Part shown: positions 20,313 through 29,565 of the stretch, in pieces
How the letters are laid out: each line of letters begins with the position of its first letter
Numbering within the stretch: position 1 is the first letter of the stretch
Assembly: GCF_008634025.1 (NCBI RefSeq)
Contig: NZ_PDCM01000001.1
Location: forward strand, 2,663,501-2,727,500
Direction of reading: 5' to 3'
Source of the DNA: Streptomyces albofaciens JCM 4342
GTDB taxonomy: Bacteria > Actinomycetota > Actinomycetes > Streptomycetales > Streptomycetaceae
Length of the DNA: 64,000 nt
The notes under the pieces: model-generated
The model's database searches: none
The model's input: the letters and a program-made list of their open reading frames with translations, nothing else
Told to the model about the DNA's origin: nothing
Translations under genes and position numbers: made by a program

Positions 20313-21119
20313 CTACTCCCAGCGGAAGAACTTCGCCGCGGCGCCCAGCCCGAGGACCGCCCACACGGCGAGGATGCCCAGGTCGGCCCAGGGCAGCCCG
20401 GCGCCGTGCTGGAGGACGTCCCGCAGGCCGTCCGAGAGCGCGGAGATCGGCAGCAGTCCGAGCACCGACTGCGCCGCGTCGGGGAACTTGTCCAGCGGGA
20501 CGATCACCCCGCCGCCGACCAGCAGCAGCAGGAAGACGAGGTTGGCCGCCGCCAGCGTCGCCTCCGCCTTGAGCGTGCCCGCCATCAGCAGGCCGAGACC
20601 GGAGAACGCCGCCGTACCGAGGACGAGCAGCAGCACCACGGACAGGGGGTTGCCGTGCGGGGACCAGCCCAGCGCGAATGCGATCACCGTCAGCAGGACG
20701 ACCTGGAGGACCTCGGTCACCAGAACCGAGCAGGTCTTGGCCGTCATCAGCGCCCAGCGCGGCAGCGGCGAGGCGGCCAGCCGCTTGAGGACCCCGTACC
20801 GGCGCTCGAAGCCGGTGGCGATGGCCTGCCCGGTGAAGGCGGTGGACAGTACGGCGAGGGCCAGGATGCCCGGCGCCAGGAAGTCGACCGCCTTGCCGGC
20901 GCCCGTGTCCACGATGTCGACGGCGGAGAACAGGACCAGCAGCAGCGTCGGGATGACGACGGTCAGCAGCAGCTGCTCGCCGTTGCGCAGCAGCATCTTC
21001 GTTTCGAGGAGGGCCTGCGCGCGGATCATCCGGCCCAGCGGCGCCGCGCCGGGCCGGGGGGCGAAGGTGCCCGGGGCGCCGGCCGCGCCGCCCCGGTCCG
21101 TCGTGCCGGTGGCGGTCAT
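20313..21119 (-). CDS. ABC-2 type exporter permease
   Basis: Membrane subunit of an ABC exporter. The 268-residue protein has a Pro/Gly-rich N-terminus, then about six helices typical of ABC-2 permeases (LLTVVIPTLLLVLF, FLAPGILALAVLSTAFTGQAIATGFERRYGVLKRL, LLLLLVGGGVIVPLDKFP). FERRYGVLKRLAASPLPRW is the usual cytoplasmic loop. The start ATG at 21119 overlaps the stop of the ATP-binding gene (ATGA). The pair is transcribed away from sufR and is a fixed neighbour of the suf operon in streptomycetes; the substrate is unknown. Confidence 0.9.
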   Translation of the reverse strand: MTATGTTDRGGAAGAPGTFAPRPGAAPLGRMIRAQALLETKMLLRNGEQLLLTVVIPTLLLVLFSAVDIVDTGAGKAVDFLAPGILALAVLSTAFTGQAIATGFERRYGVLKRLAASPLPRWALMTAKTCSVLVTEVLQVVLLTVIAFALGWSPHGNPLSVVLLLVLGTAAFSGLGLLMAGTLKAEATLAAANLVFLLLLVGGGVIVPLDKFPDAAQSVLGLLPISALSDGLRDVLQHGAGLPWADLGILAVWAVLGLGAAAKFFRWE

Positions 21120-22078
21120 GAACGCAGCTCCTTGCCGGTCAGTTCGAGGAAGACGTCCTCCAGGGTGTGCCGCTCGACGGCGATGGCGCTCGGCATGACG
21201 CCGTGCTGCGCGCACCAGGAGGCCACGGTCGCCAGCAGCTGCGGGTCGACCTTCCCGCTCACCCGGTACGTGCCGGGCGTCAGCTCCGCCGCCGCGCTGT
21301 CCGCGGGCAGTGCCTTGAGCAGCGTCCCCAGGTCGAGGCCGGGCCGGCCGGTGAAGCGCAGGGTGTTCTCGGCGCCGCCCGCGCACAGCTCCTCCGGGCT
21401 GCCCTGGGCGATCACCCGGCCGCCGTCGATGATCGCCACATCGTCGGCGAGCTGCTCGGCCTCGTCCATGAAGTGGGTGGTCAGTACGGTGCTGACGCCG
21501 TCGGCGCGCAGTTCCCGTACGAGGTCCCAGGTGGCGTGCCGGGCCTGCGGGTCCAGACCGGCCGTCGGCTCGTCGAGGAAGACCAGCTCCGGGCGGCCCA
21601 CCACGGCCATGGCCAGCGCGAGCCGCTGCTGCTGCCCGCCGGACAGCCGCCGGTAGCTCGTCCGGCCGCAGCTGCCCAGGCCCAGCCGGTCCATGAGGAG
21701 GTCCACGTCGACGGGGTGGGCGTGCAGGCTGGCGGTGTGCCGCAGCATCTCCTCGGCGCGGGCGCCCGCGTAGACGCCGCCGGACTGGAGCATCACGCCG
21801 ATACGGGGGCGTAGCGCCGCCGCGTCGGCGACCGGGTCCAGGCCCAGGACGCGGACGGTGCCCGCGTCGGCGCGCCGGTAGCCCTCGCAGATCTCGACGG
21901 TGGTGGTCTTCCCGGCGCCGTTGGGCCCGAGGACGGCGGTCACCGAGCCCGCCTCGACCCTGAGGTCGAGCCCGTCCACCGCGGTCTTGCTCCCGTACCG
22001 CTTGACCAGGCCGGTGATCTCTACGGCGGGCGGACGGCCGGGGGCCCGGGGGGTGTCCCCGGAGGAGGCGCTGCGCAT
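21116..22078 (-). CDS. ABC transporter ATP-binding protein (DrrA-like exporter)
   Basis: ATPase of the exporter with the following permease. The 320-residue protein shows Walker A GPNGAGKTT (51-59), signature LSGGQQQR, Walker B LVFLDEPTAGLD, and a switch histidine in LTTHFMDEAEQ. A C-terminal extension of about 80 residues (RFTGRPGLDLGTLL to LELTGKELRS) is typical of drug/lipid exporters of the DrrA/CcmA type. ATG at 22078 is preferred since it gives a compact leader before VEITGLVKRYG; the frame remains open to 22570 through the sufR control region. Confidence 0.92.
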   Translation of the reverse strand: MRSASSGDTPRAPGRPPAVEITGLVKRYGSKTAVDGLDLRVEAGSVTAVLGPNGAGKTTTVEICEGYRRADAGTVRVLGLDPVADAAALRPRIGVMLQSGGVYAGARAEEMLRHTASLHAHPVDVDLLMDRLGLGSCGRTSYRRLSGGQQQRLALAMAVVGRPELVFLDEPTAGLDPQARHATWDLVRELRADGVSTVLTTHFMDEAEQLADDVAIIDGGRVIAQGSPEELCAGGAENTLRFTGRPGLDLGTLLKALPADSAAAELTPGTYRVSGKVDPQLLATVASWCAQHGVMPSAIAVERHTLEDVFLELTGKELRS

Positions 22079-22358
22079 GACCGGAAGTCTACGAAGCGCG
22101 GGGGTGGGCGCAGGAGCGGGGGCGAAAGGTCCGTTCCAAGGAGGGATTCCCCCGGGTGGGGGAGACCGGGCGTCCTGTGCGGGGCGTAGATCACCGGTGC
22201 CGGGGCGGGGTGCGGGCCGGCCGTCGTCAGCGAGCCGCACGTTACCGTGAACCCGCAGGTCAGAAGCGGTTTTATCGGGTTCGTGAGGTCGCCCGCCGCC
22301 CCCGCCGATTAGGTAACCCTTAGTGATCGAGGCCACCTGTCCGTGATCCGGTCGAGGG

Positions 22359-22395
22359 TTGTATCGGCCTGAGGAATTACGCAACAATGGCGTTG
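22359..22395 (+). promoter_or_regulatory. sufR promoter and SufR operator (CAAC-N6-GTTG)
   Basis: CAAC (22382-22385), six bases, and GTTG (22392-22395) form the 14-bp palindrome I recall as the SufR target in Streptomyces. It overlaps the sufR GTG start (22395-22397). A TTGTAT -35 (22359-22364) with an 18-bp spacer places a weak -10 (AACAAT, 22383-22388) inside the operator, and the start point at or next to the GTG, suggesting a leaderless autorepressed mRNA. The remaining 280 bp to the ABC gene must contain its divergent promoter; I see no clear boxes there. Confidence 0.65.
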
Positions 22396-23243
22396 TGAAA
22401 TACGCGAGCGAGGACCAGGAAGGCACCGCGGCCCGGCCGGCCGGCGGGCCGGACCGCCCTGCGCCCGCGAGGGCCGCGCGGTCCGCCTCCGGCGCCGCGC
22501 CGTCCCACGACGAACAGCGGGGCACGCGCAACCGCGTCGCGCGTTCCATCCTCGACCACGGCCCGTCCACCGCGGCCGAGCTGGCCCTCCGGCTGGAGCT
22601 GACCCAGGCGGCCGTCCGCCGCCACCTCGACGCCCTCGTCGCGGAGAACGTCGTCGAGCCCCGCGAGAAGCGCGTCTACGGCGCCCGCACCCGCGGCCGC
22701 CCCGCCAAGGTCTTCGCCCTCACCGACTGCGGCCGGGACGCCTTCGACCAGTCCTACGACCAGCTCGCGGCCGACGCGCTGCGCTGGATCGCGGAGAGCG
22801 CGGGCGGCGGCGAGCTGGGCGAGGCCGCCATCGCGGCGTTCGCCCGCGCCCGCTTCGCGGCGCTCGCCGAAAGCTACCGGCACGCCGTCGAGGCCGCCGA
22901 CCCCGAGGGCCGCACCCAGGCACTCGCCGAGGCATTGACCGCGGACGGGTACGCTGCTACGGCACGCAGCGCGCCCAGTCATCAGCTAGGTGAGCAGCTC
23001 TGCCAGCACCACTGCCCGGTCGCCCACGTCGCCGAGCAGTTCCCGCAGCTGTGCGAGGCGGAGACCGAGGTCTTCTCCCGCCTGCTGGGGACCCACGTGC
23101 AACGCCTTGCCACCATCGCCCACGGCGACGGTGTCTGCACGACCTTCGTCCCGAAGGGCCACCAGAGCGCAGGCAAGGCCGCCCACCGCACCACCAAGAC
23201 CACCACAGCTTCTGCAAGCACGGCCGGGAGGAACCCCGCATGA
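22395..23243 (+). CDS. sufR: Fe-S-sensing transcriptional regulator SufR
   Basis: Repressor of the suf operon that loses DNA binding when its Fe-S cluster is damaged. The 282-residue protein has a low-complexity N-terminus (1-40), a winged helix ([33 protein letters not shown], about 46-78, wing [17 protein letters not shown]), and a C-terminal sensor with Cys203, Cys207, Cys220 and Cys248, the likely cluster ligands ([20 protein letters not shown]). GTG at 22395 is chosen because it abuts the operator and removes an unsupported 12-residue extension. Its stop overlaps the sufB start (ATGA). Confidence 0.94.
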   Translation: MKYASEDQEGTAARPAGGPDRPAPARAARSASGAAPSHDEQRGTRNRVARSILDHGPSTAAELALRLELTQAAVRRHLDALVAENVVEPREKRVYGARTRGRPAKVFALTDCGRDAFDQSYDQLAADALRWIAESAGGGELGEAAIAAFARARFAALAESYRHAVEAADPEGRTQALAEALTADGYAATARSAPSHQLGEQLCQHHCPVAHVAEQFPQLCEAETEVFSRLLGTHVQRLATIAHGDGVCTTFVPKGHQSAGKAAHRTTKTTTASASTAGRNPA

Positions 23244-24661
23244 CTCTCCCCACGGAGACTGCTCACCCCGAGCTTGAGGGCCTGGGCACGTACGAGTACG
23301 GCTGGGCCGACTCCGACGTGGCCGGCGCCTCTGCCAAGCGCGGCCTGTCCGAGGAGGTCGTCCGCGACATCTCGGCGAAGAAGAACGAGCCCGAGTGGAT
23401 GCTCAAGCTCCGCCTCAAGGGCCTCAAGCTCTTCGGCAAGAAGCCCATGCCCAACTGGGGCTCGGACCTCTCGGGCATCGACTTCGACAACATCAAGTAC
23501 TTCGTGCGCTCCACGGAGCAGCAGGCCGCCTCCTGGGAGGACCTGCCCGAGGACATCAAGAACACCTACGACAAGCTGGGCATCCCCGAGGCGGAGAAGC
23601 AGCGGCTGGTCGCCGGTGTCGCGGCGCAGTACGAGTCCGAGGTCGTCTACCACCAGATCCGCGAGGACCTGGAGCAGCAGGGCGTCATCTTCCTGGACAC
23701 CGACACCGCGCTCAAGGAGCACCCGGAGCTTTTCAAGGAGTACTTCGGCACGGTGATCCCGGCCGGCGACAACAAGTTCGCCTCGCTGAACACCGCGGTC
23801 TGGTCGGGCGGCTCGTTCATCTATGTCCCCAAGGGCGTGCACGTGGACATCCCGCTCCAGGCGTACTTCCGCATCAACACCGAGAACATGGGTCAGTTCG
23901 AGCGGACGCTGATCATCGTCGACGAGGACGCCTACGTCCACTACGTCGAGGGCTGCACCGCCCCGATCTACAAGTCCGACTCGCTGCACTCCGCGGTCGT
24001 CGAGATCATCGTGAAGAAGGGCGGCCGCTGCCGCTACACGACGATCCAGAACTGGTCGAACAACGTCTACAACCTGGTCACCAAGCGTGCCGTCGCCTAC
24101 GAGGGCGCGACCATGGAGTGGGTCGACGGCAACATCGGCTCCAAGGTGACGATGAAGTACCCGGCCGTCTACCTGATGGGCGAGCACGCCAAGGGCGAGA
24201 CCCTGTCCATCGCCTTCGCGGGCGAGGGCCAGCACCAGGACGCGGGCGCCAAGATGGTCCACATGGCCCCGCACACCTCGTCCAACATCGTCTCCAAGTC
24301 GGTGGCGCGCGGCGGCGGCCGGACGTCCTACCGCGGTCTGATCGAGATCGGCGAGGGCGCCGAGGGCTCCAAGTCCAACGTGCTCTGCGACGCCCTGCTC
24401 GTCGACACGGTCTCCCGCTCGGACACCTACCCGTACGTGGACGTCCGCGAGGACGACGTGACCATGGGCCACGAGGCGACCGTCTCCAAGGTCAGCGACG
24501 ACCAGCTCTTCTACCTGATGGCGCGCGGCCTGTCCGAGGACGAGGCGATGGCGATGATCGTGCGCGGCTTCGTCGAGCCGATCGCCCGCGAGCTGCCCAT
24601 GGAGTACGCGCTGGAGCTGAACCGGCTGATCGAGCTGCAGATGGAAGGCGCGGTCGGCTGA
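23240..24661 (+). CDS. sufB: Fe-S cluster assembly scaffold SufB
   Basis: Core scaffold subunit of the SufBCD complex on which Fe-S clusters are built in the cytosol. The 473-residue protein has the FVRSTEQQ region, the long beta-helix, the conserved YVEGCTAP cysteine in the core, and the C-terminal [29 protein letters not shown] helical domain shared with SufD. ATG at 23240 is chosen from the ATGA overlap with sufR and GGGAGGAAC upstream; the frame opens earlier inside sufR. No intein is present, unlike mycobacterial SufB. Confidence 0.97.
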   Translation: MTLPTETAHPELEGLGTYEYGWADSDVAGASAKRGLSEEVVRDISAKKNEPEWMLKLRLKGLKLFGKKPMPNWGSDLSGIDFDNIKYFVRSTEQQAASWEDLPEDIKNTYDKLGIPEAEKQRLVAGVAAQYESEVVYHQIREDLEQQGVIFLDTDTALKEHPELFKEYFGTVIPAGDNKFASLNTAVWSGGSFIYVPKGVHVDIPLQAYFRINTENMGQFERTLIIVDEDAYVHYVEGCTAPIYKSDSLHSAVVEIIVKKGGRCRYTTIQNWSNNVYNLVTKRAVAYEGATMEWVDGNIGSKVTMKYPAVYLMGEHAKGETLSIAFAGEGQHQDAGAKMVHMAPHTSSNIVSKSVARGGGRTSYRGLIEIGEGAEGSKSNVLCDALLVDTVSRSDTYPYVDVREDDVTMGHEATVSKVSDDQLFYLMARGLSEDEAMAMIVRGFVEPIARELPMEYALELNRLIELQMEGAVG

Positions 24662-24716
24662 CGACCGGCACGAGCAGCGACTGATTTCTCACGAGGAAGA
24701 GAGCACGACGACAGCC

Positions 24717-25901
24717 ATGGCTGAGGCTCAGACAATCCCGGCGGGTTCGACAACCACCGGTTCGATCGCGGTGGCCGCGGAGTCCACCGTCGCCACCCGG
24801 ATGAGCGCCCCGCCGTCCTACGACGTGGCGGACTTCCCGGTGCCGCACGGCCGCGAGGAGGAGTGGCGCTTCACGCCCCTCGCGCGCCTCAAGGGCCTGC
24901 ACGACGGCACCGCCGTCGCCTCGGGCGCCGACCTGAAGGTGGACATCACCGCGCCCGAGGGCGTCACCCACGAACTGGTCGAGCGCGACGACCCGCGGGT
25001 CGGCAAGGCCGGCAAGCCGGTCGACCGGGTCGCCGCCCAGGCGTACAGCTCCTTCGAGAAGGCGTCGGTCGTCACGGTGCCCAAGGAGACGGTGCTCACC
25101 GAGCCGATCCGCATCGCCGTGCACGGCGAGGGCGGCACCGCCTACGGCCACCAGGTCATCGAGCTGGGCGCGTTCGCCGAGGCCGTCGTCGTGATCGACC
25201 ACACCGGCGACGCCACGCTCGCCGCCAACGTCGACTACCTCATCGGCGACGGCGCCAAGCTGACCGTCGTCTCGGTGCAGGACTGGGACGACACCGCCGT
25301 CCACGTCGGCCAGCACAACGCGCTGGTCGGCCGGGACGCCGGCTTCAAGTCCGTGGTCGTCACCTTCGGCGGCGACCTGGTCCGGCTGCACCCGCGCGTG
25401 ACGTACGCCGCCCCCGGCGGCGAGGCCGAGTTCTACGGCCTGTACTTCACCGACAACGGCCAGCACCAGGAGCACCGCCTCTTCGTCGACCACGAGGCGC
25501 AGAACTGCCGCTCCAACGTCGTCTACAAGGGCGCCCTCCAGGGCCAGGACGCGCACGCCGTCTGGATCGGTGACGTGCTCATCCGCGCCGCCGCCACCGG
25601 CACCGACACCTACGAGCTCAACCGCAACCTGGTGCTGACCGACGGCGCCCGGGTCGACTCGGTGCCCAACCTGGAGATCGAGACCGGCGAGATCGTCGGC
25701 GCCGGCCACGCCAGCGCCACCGGCCGCTTCGACGACGAGCAGCTGTTCTACCTGATGGCCCGCGGCATCCCGGCCGACGAGGCCCGCCGTCTGGTCGTCC
25801 GCGGCTTCTTCACCGAACTCGTCCAGCAGATCGGTCTGCCGGACGTGGAGGAGCGCCTGATCGCCAAGATCGAGGCCGAGCTGGAAGCGTCGGTGGCATG
25901 A
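24717..25901 (+). CDS. sufD: Fe-S cluster assembly protein SufD
   Basis: Partner of SufB in the SufBC2D scaffold. The 394-residue protein has the family N-terminus (HGREEEWRFTPL, about 41-52), a beta-helix core, HRLFVDHEAQNCRSNVVYKG with the conserved histidine/cysteine region, and a C-terminal helical domain ([27 protein letters not shown]) parallel to that of SufB. It lies 55 bases after sufB and overlaps the Rieske gene start by 4 bases. Confidence 0.96.
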   Translation: MAEAQTIPAGSTTTGSIAVAAESTVATRMSAPPSYDVADFPVPHGREEEWRFTPLARLKGLHDGTAVASGADLKVDITAPEGVTHELVERDDPRVGKAGKPVDRVAAQAYSSFEKASVVTVPKETVLTEPIRIAVHGEGGTAYGHQVIELGAFAEAVVVIDHTGDATLAANVDYLIGDGAKLTVVSVQDWDDTAVHVGQHNALVGRDAGFKSVVVTFGGDLVRLHPRVTYAAPGGEAEFYGLYFTDNGQHQEHRLFVDHEAQNCRSNVVYKGALQGQDAHAVWIGDVLIRAAATGTDTYELNRNLVLTDGARVDSVPNLEIETGEIVGAGHASATGRFDDEQLFYLMARGIPADEARRLVVRGFFTELVQQIGLPDVEERLIAKIEAELEASVA

Positions 25902-26233
25902 GCGCCGCCTACGTACGCGTCTGCGGGCTGTCCGAGCTGGAGGAGGACAGCCCCAAGCGGGTCGAGATCGACGGCGTGCCCGTCTCGCTCGTCCGTACCG
26001 AGGGCGAGGTGTTCGCGATCAACGACATCTGCTCGCACGCGAACGTCTCGCTGTCCGAGGGGGAGGTGGAGGACTGCGCCATCGAGTGCTGGCTGCACGG
26101 CTCCAGCTTCGACCTGCGCACCGGCAAGCCGTCCGGCCTGCCCGCGACGCAGCCCGTCCCCGTATACCCCGTAAAGATCGAAGGAGAGGGCGCGGACGCT
26201 TCCGTGCTCGTCTCCGTCACCCAGGAGTCCTGA
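25898..26233 (+). CDS. Rieske [2Fe-2S] ferredoxin of the suf operon
   Basis: A 111-residue single-domain Rieske protein. Cluster ligands are Cys45-x-His47 (DICSHANV) and Cys64-x2-His67 (ECWLHGSSFD). It resembles dioxygenase ferredoxin subunits, and actinobacteria place one between sufD and sufC, so it probably delivers electrons for cluster assembly; that role is inference. ATGA overlap with sufD and 6 bases to sufC. Soluble, cytosolic, no signal peptide. Confidence 0.94.
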   Translation: MSAAYVRVCGLSELEEDSPKRVEIDGVPVSLVRTEGEVFAINDICSHANVSLSEGEVEDCAIECWLHGSSFDLRTGKPSGLPATQPVPVYPVKIEGEGADASVLVSVTQES

Positions 26234-26239
26234 GTCCCC

Positions 26240-27004
26240 ATGGCAACGCTTGAGATCCACGACCTGCACGTCTCCGTCGAAGCCGAGAACGGCTCGCGCG
26301 AGATCCTGAAGGGCGTCGACCTGACCGTGAAGCAGGGCGAGACGCACGCCATCATGGGCCCCAACGGCTCCGGCAAGTCCACCCTCGCCTACTCGCTGGC
26401 GGGTCACCCCAAGTACACGATCACCGGCGGCACCGTCACCCTCGACGGCGAGGACGTCCTGGAGATGTCCGTCGACGAGCGCGCCCGCGCCGGCGTCTTC
26501 CTCGCCATGCAGTACCCGGTCGAGGTCCCCGGCGTCTCCGTCTCCAACTTCCTGCGTACCTCCGCCACCGCCATCCGCGGCGAGGCCCCCAAGCTGCGTA
26601 CGTGGGTCAAGGAGGTCAAGGAGGCCATGGAGCGGCTGTCCATGGACCCGGCCTTCGCCGAGCGCAACGTCAACGAGGGCTTCTCCGGCGGTGAGAAGAA
26701 GCGCCACGAGATCCTCCAGCTGGAGCTGCTCAAGCCGAAGATCGCGATCCTCGACGAGACCGACTCCGGTCTGGACGTCGACGCGCTGCGGATCGTCTCC
26801 GAGGGCGTCAACCGGGTCCGCGAGTCCGGTGAGGTGGGCACCCTGCTGATCACCCACTACACCCGGATTCTCCGTTACATCAAGCCCGACCACGTGCATG
26901 TCTTCGCCAACGGCCGGATCGCCGAGTCCGGCGGCCCGGAGCTGGCGGACAAGCTGGAGGCCGAGGGCTACGAGGCGTACGTGAAGGGTGGCGCAACCGC
27001 GTGA
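26240..27004 (+). CDS. sufC: Fe-S assembly ATPase SufC
   Basis: ABC-type ATPase that drives conformational change in SufBC2D. Walker A GPNGSGKST is at 40-48, the Suf-specific signature GFSGGEKKRHE and Walker B IAILDETDSGLD are intact, and LLITHYTRIL supplies the H-loop. The 254-residue length is normal. Its last codons overlap the sufS start (GTGA). Confidence 0.97.
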   Translation: MATLEIHDLHVSVEAENGSREILKGVDLTVKQGETHAIMGPNGSGKSTLAYSLAGHPKYTITGGTVTLDGEDVLEMSVDERARAGVFLAMQYPVEVPGVSVSNFLRTSATAIRGEAPKLRTWVKEVKEAMERLSMDPAFAERNVNEGFSGGEKKRHEILQLELLKPKIAILDETDSGLDVDALRIVSEGVNRVRESGEVGTLLITHYTRILRYIKPDHVHVFANGRIAESGGPELADKLEAEGYEAYVKGGATA

Positions 27005-28257
27005 CGAAGCTGCCGGGCCTCCTCGACACAGAGGCGATCCGCAAGGACTTCCCGATCCTGGACCGACAGATCCACGACGGGAAGAAGGTCGTGTACCTGG
27101 ACAACGCGGCCACCTCCCAGAAGCCCCGCCAGGTGCTGGACGCGCTGAACGGGTACTACGAGCGCTACAACGCCAACGTCCACCGCGGTGTGCACGTGCT
27201 CGCCGAGGAGGCCACGGCGCTGTACGAGGGTGCGCGCGACAAGGTCGCCGCCTTCATCAACGCGCCGAGCCGCGACGAGGTGATCTTCACCAAGAACGCC
27301 TCCGAGTCGCTCAACCTCGTCGCGAACATGCTCGGCTGGGCGGACGAGCCGTACCGCGTCGACCAGGACACCGAGATCGTCATCACGGAGATGGAGCACC
27401 ACTCCAACATCGTGCCGTGGCAGCTGCTGTCGCAGCGCACCGGCGCGAAGCTGAAGTGGTTCGGGCTGACCGACGACGGCCGGCTCGACCTGGACACGAT
27501 CGACGAGGTCATCACCGACCGCACGAAGATCGTCTCCTTCACGCTGGTCTCCAACCTGATGGGCACCGTCAACCCGGTCGAGGCGATCATCCGCCGCGCC
27601 CAGGAGGTCGGCGCGCTGGTCTGCATCGACGCCTCGCAGGCCGCCCCGCACATGCCGCTGGACGTGCAGGCACTCCAGGCGGACTTCGTCGCCTTCACCG
27701 GCCACAAGATGTGCGGCCCGACCGGCATCGGCGTCCTGTGGGGCCGCCAGGAGCTGCTGGAGGACCTGCCTCCGTTCCTCGGCGGCGGCGAGATGATCGA
27801 GACGGTGTCCATGCACTCCTCGACCTACGCCCCCGCGCCGCACAAGTTCGAGGCGGGCACGCCCCCGATCGCGCAGGCCGTCGGCCTCGGCGCGGCCGTG
27901 GACTACCTCACCTCGATCGGCATGGAGAACATCGCCGCGCACGAGCAGGCCATGACGGAGTACGCCGTCCGGCGCCTGCTGGAGGTCCCGGACCTGCGCA
28001 TCATCGGCCCCTCCACGGCCGAGGACCGCGGCGCGACGATCTCCTTCACGCTCGGTGACATCCACCCGCACGACGTGGGCCAGGTGCTGGACGAGCAGGG
28101 CATCGCGGTCCGGGTCGGCCACCACTGCGCACGGCCGGTCTGCCTGCGCTACGGAATTCCCGCGACCACGCGAGCGTCTTTCTACCTGTACTCCACCCCG
28201 GCCGAGGTCGACGCCCTGGTCGAGGGGCTGGAGCACGTCCGCAACTTCTTCGGATGA
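27001..28257 (+). CDS. sufS: Cysteine desulfurase SufS
   Basis: PLP enzyme that releases sulfur from cysteine for Fe-S clusters. The PLP lysine is Lys236 in FTGHKMCGP, His133/His134 region EMEHHSNI contacts the cofactor, and the persulfide cysteine is Cys376 in GHHCARPVC. Length 418 residues fits group II (SufS). GTG start overlaps sufC by 4 bases. The sulfur acceptor SufU follows directly. Confidence 0.97.
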   Translation: MTKLPGLLDTEAIRKDFPILDRQIHDGKKVVYLDNAATSQKPRQVLDALNGYYERYNANVHRGVHVLAEEATALYEGARDKVAAFINAPSRDEVIFTKNASESLNLVANMLGWADEPYRVDQDTEIVITEMEHHSNIVPWQLLSQRTGAKLKWFGLTDDGRLDLDTIDEVITDRTKIVSFTLVSNLMGTVNPVEAIIRRAQEVGALVCIDASQAAPHMPLDVQALQADFVAFTGHKMCGPTGIGVLWGRQELLEDLPPFLGGGEMIETVSMHSSTYAPAPHKFEAGTPPIAQAVGLGAAVDYLTSIGMENIAAHEQAMTEYAVRRLLEVPDLRIIGPSTAEDRGATISFTLGDIHPHDVGQVLDEQGIAVRVGHHCARPVCLRYGIPATTRASFYLYSTPAEVDALVEGLEHVRNFFG

Positions 28258-28277
28258 GGACGAGGACTGACTGAGCC

Positions 28278-28736
28278 GTGAAGCTGGATTCCATGTACCA
28301 GGACGTCATCCTGGACCACTACAAGCACCCCCATGGGCGCGGTCTGCGGGACGGCGACGCCGAGGTGCACCACGTTAACCCGACCTGCGGTGACGAGATC
28401 ACCCTGCGCGTACGGCTCAACGGTGCGACCGTGGAAGACGTGTCGTACGAGGGCCAGGGCTGCTCCATCAGCCAGGCCAGCGCGTCCGTGCTCAACGACC
28501 TGCTGGTCGGCAAGGAGCTGGGCGAGGCGCAGAAGATCCAGGAGACCTTCCTGGAGCTGATGCAGTCCCGCGGCCAGCTGGAGCCGGACGACGCCATGGA
28601 GGAGGTGCTGGAGGACGCGGTGGCGTTCGCCGGTGTCTCGAAGTACCCCGCCCGCGTCAAGTGCGCCCTGCTGAGCTGGATGGCTTGGAAGGACGCCACC
28701 GCCAAGGCCCTCTCCGAGGAGGCGAAGACCGCATGA
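28278..28736 (+). CDS. sufU: Zinc-dependent sulfurtransferase SufU
   Basis: Accepts sulfane sulfur from SufS and passes it to the scaffold in Gram-positive bacteria. The 152-residue protein keeps three cysteines typical of SufU: Cys37 (NPTCGDE), Cys62 (GQGCSISQAS) and Cys129 (VKCALLSW), with an Asp after the first completing the zinc site. The start is GTG, 20 bases past sufS. It overlaps the sufT-like gene by ATGA. Confidence 0.96.
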   Translation: MKLDSMYQDVILDHYKHPHGRGLRDGDAEVHHVNPTCGDEITLRVRLNGATVEDVSYEGQGCSISQASASVLNDLLVGKELGEAQKIQETFLELMQSRGQLEPDDAMEEVLEDAVAFAGVSKYPARVKCALLSWMAWKDATAKALSEEAKTA

Positions 28737-29068
28737 CCGACAACGCAGTGACCACGAGGCCGGCCTCGGAGGAAGAGGTCCGTGAGGCCCTGTACGACGT
28801 CGTCGACCCCGAGCTGGGCATCGACGTCGTCAACCTGGGCCTGATCTACGGCATCCACATCGACGACGCCAACATCGCCACCATCGACATGACGCTCACC
28901 TCGGCGGCCTGCCCGCTGACCGACGTCATCGAGGACCAGGCGCGGTCCGCCACGGACGGCATCGTCAGCGAACTCAAGATCAACTGGGTCTGGATGCCGC
29001 CGTGGGGCCCGGACAAGATCACCGACGAGGGCCGCGAGCAGCTCCGCGCGCTCGGCTTCAACGTCTGA
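28733..29068 (+). CDS. sufT: Metal-sulfur cluster assembly factor (SufT/MIP18 family)
   Basis: A 111-residue DUF59-type protein that helps Fe-S maturation. Motifs: YDVVDPELGIDVVNLGLIY (residues 21-39), the conserved cysteine in LTSAACPLTD, and WMPPWGPDKITDEGREQL near the end. ATG at 28733 is picked for the ATGA overlap with sufU; the frame opens earlier inside sufU. Last gene of the operon, followed after 13 bases by a perfect hairpin. Confidence 0.93.
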   Translation: MTDNAVTTRPASEEEVREALYDVVDPELGIDVVNLGLIYGIHIDDANIATIDMTLTSAACPLTDVIEDQARSATDGIVSELKINWVWMPPWGPDKITDEGREQLRALGFNV

Positions 29069-29081
29069 CCGACCCCCTGAC

Positions 29082-29120
29082 ACGGCCATGCCCGCCAGGC
29101 ACACTGGCGGGCATGGCCGT
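29082..29120 (+). terminator. Perfect 17-bp hairpin ending the suf operon and containing the next start codon
   Basis: ACGGCCATGCCCGCCAG (29082-29098) and CTGGCGGGCATGGCCGT (29104-29120) are exact reverse complements with loop GCACA. The right arm includes the ATG (29113-29115) of the following VOC gene, so the element can stop suf transcripts and also bury that gene's start in read-through RNA. Confidence 0.8.
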
Positions 29121-29478
29121 TTCGCTGTACCAGCTCGCCGTCGACGCCCACGACCTCAAAGGGCTCGCCGCCTTCTGGGCCCGCGTCCTGGACTGGCGCA
29201 TCCTGTACGAGGACGACGAAGAGGTGATCATCGCCGCCGACGAGAACGCCCTCCCCGGCATCACCTTCCTGTCCGTCCCCGAAACCAAGGCGGGCAAGAA
29301 CCGCCTGCACATCGACCTCACCCCGGACGACCAGGCGGCCGAGGTCGAGCGGATCATCGGCCTCGGGGCGGGGCGGGTGGACGTGGGGCAGGGGGCGGAT
29401 GTGACGTGGGTCGTTCTGGCGGACCCCGAGGGCAACGAATTCTGCGTGCTGAGGCCGAAGAAGTCGTTGCTGGACTGA
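29113..29478 (+). CDS. VOC-superfamily (glyoxalase/bleomycin-resistance-like) protein
   Basis: A 121-residue single VOC unit with the paired beta-alpha-beta-beta-beta fold: AVDAHDLKGLAAFWARVLDWRI (start of module 1), FLSVPETKAGKNRLHIDL (His/Glu-type metal region), and VLADPEGNEFCVLRP (C-terminal end, with the common DPEGNEF motif). Such proteins are often dimeric and may bind metal or small molecules; the substrate is not predictable. No clear Shine-Dalgarno separate from the hairpin that contains the ATG, so expression probably depends on read-through or a leaderless start. Confidence 0.85.
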   Translation: MAVSLYQLAVDAHDLKGLAAFWARVLDWRILYEDDEEVIIAADENALPGITFLSVPETKAGKNRLHIDLTPDDQAAEVERIIGLGAGRVDVGQGADVTWVVLADPEGNEFCVLRPKKSLLD

Positions 29479-29527
29479 GGGGGAGCCCGCCGGGGCCCGG
29501 TCGGGAGTGACCGCCGCACGCGGCTTT

Positions 29528-29565
29528 ACGTACGGCCGTACGCATCGTTGTGTACGCTCGTACGT
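29528..29565 (+). promoter_or_regulatory. Operator-like palindromes before the SMR pump gene
   Basis: CGTACGGCCGTACG (29529-29542) is a perfect 14-bp palindrome, and GTACGCTCGTAC (29552-29563) a second dyad, both ending just before the ATG at 29566. They suit binding by the TetR protein encoded downstream; regulation is inferred. Confidence 0.5.
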
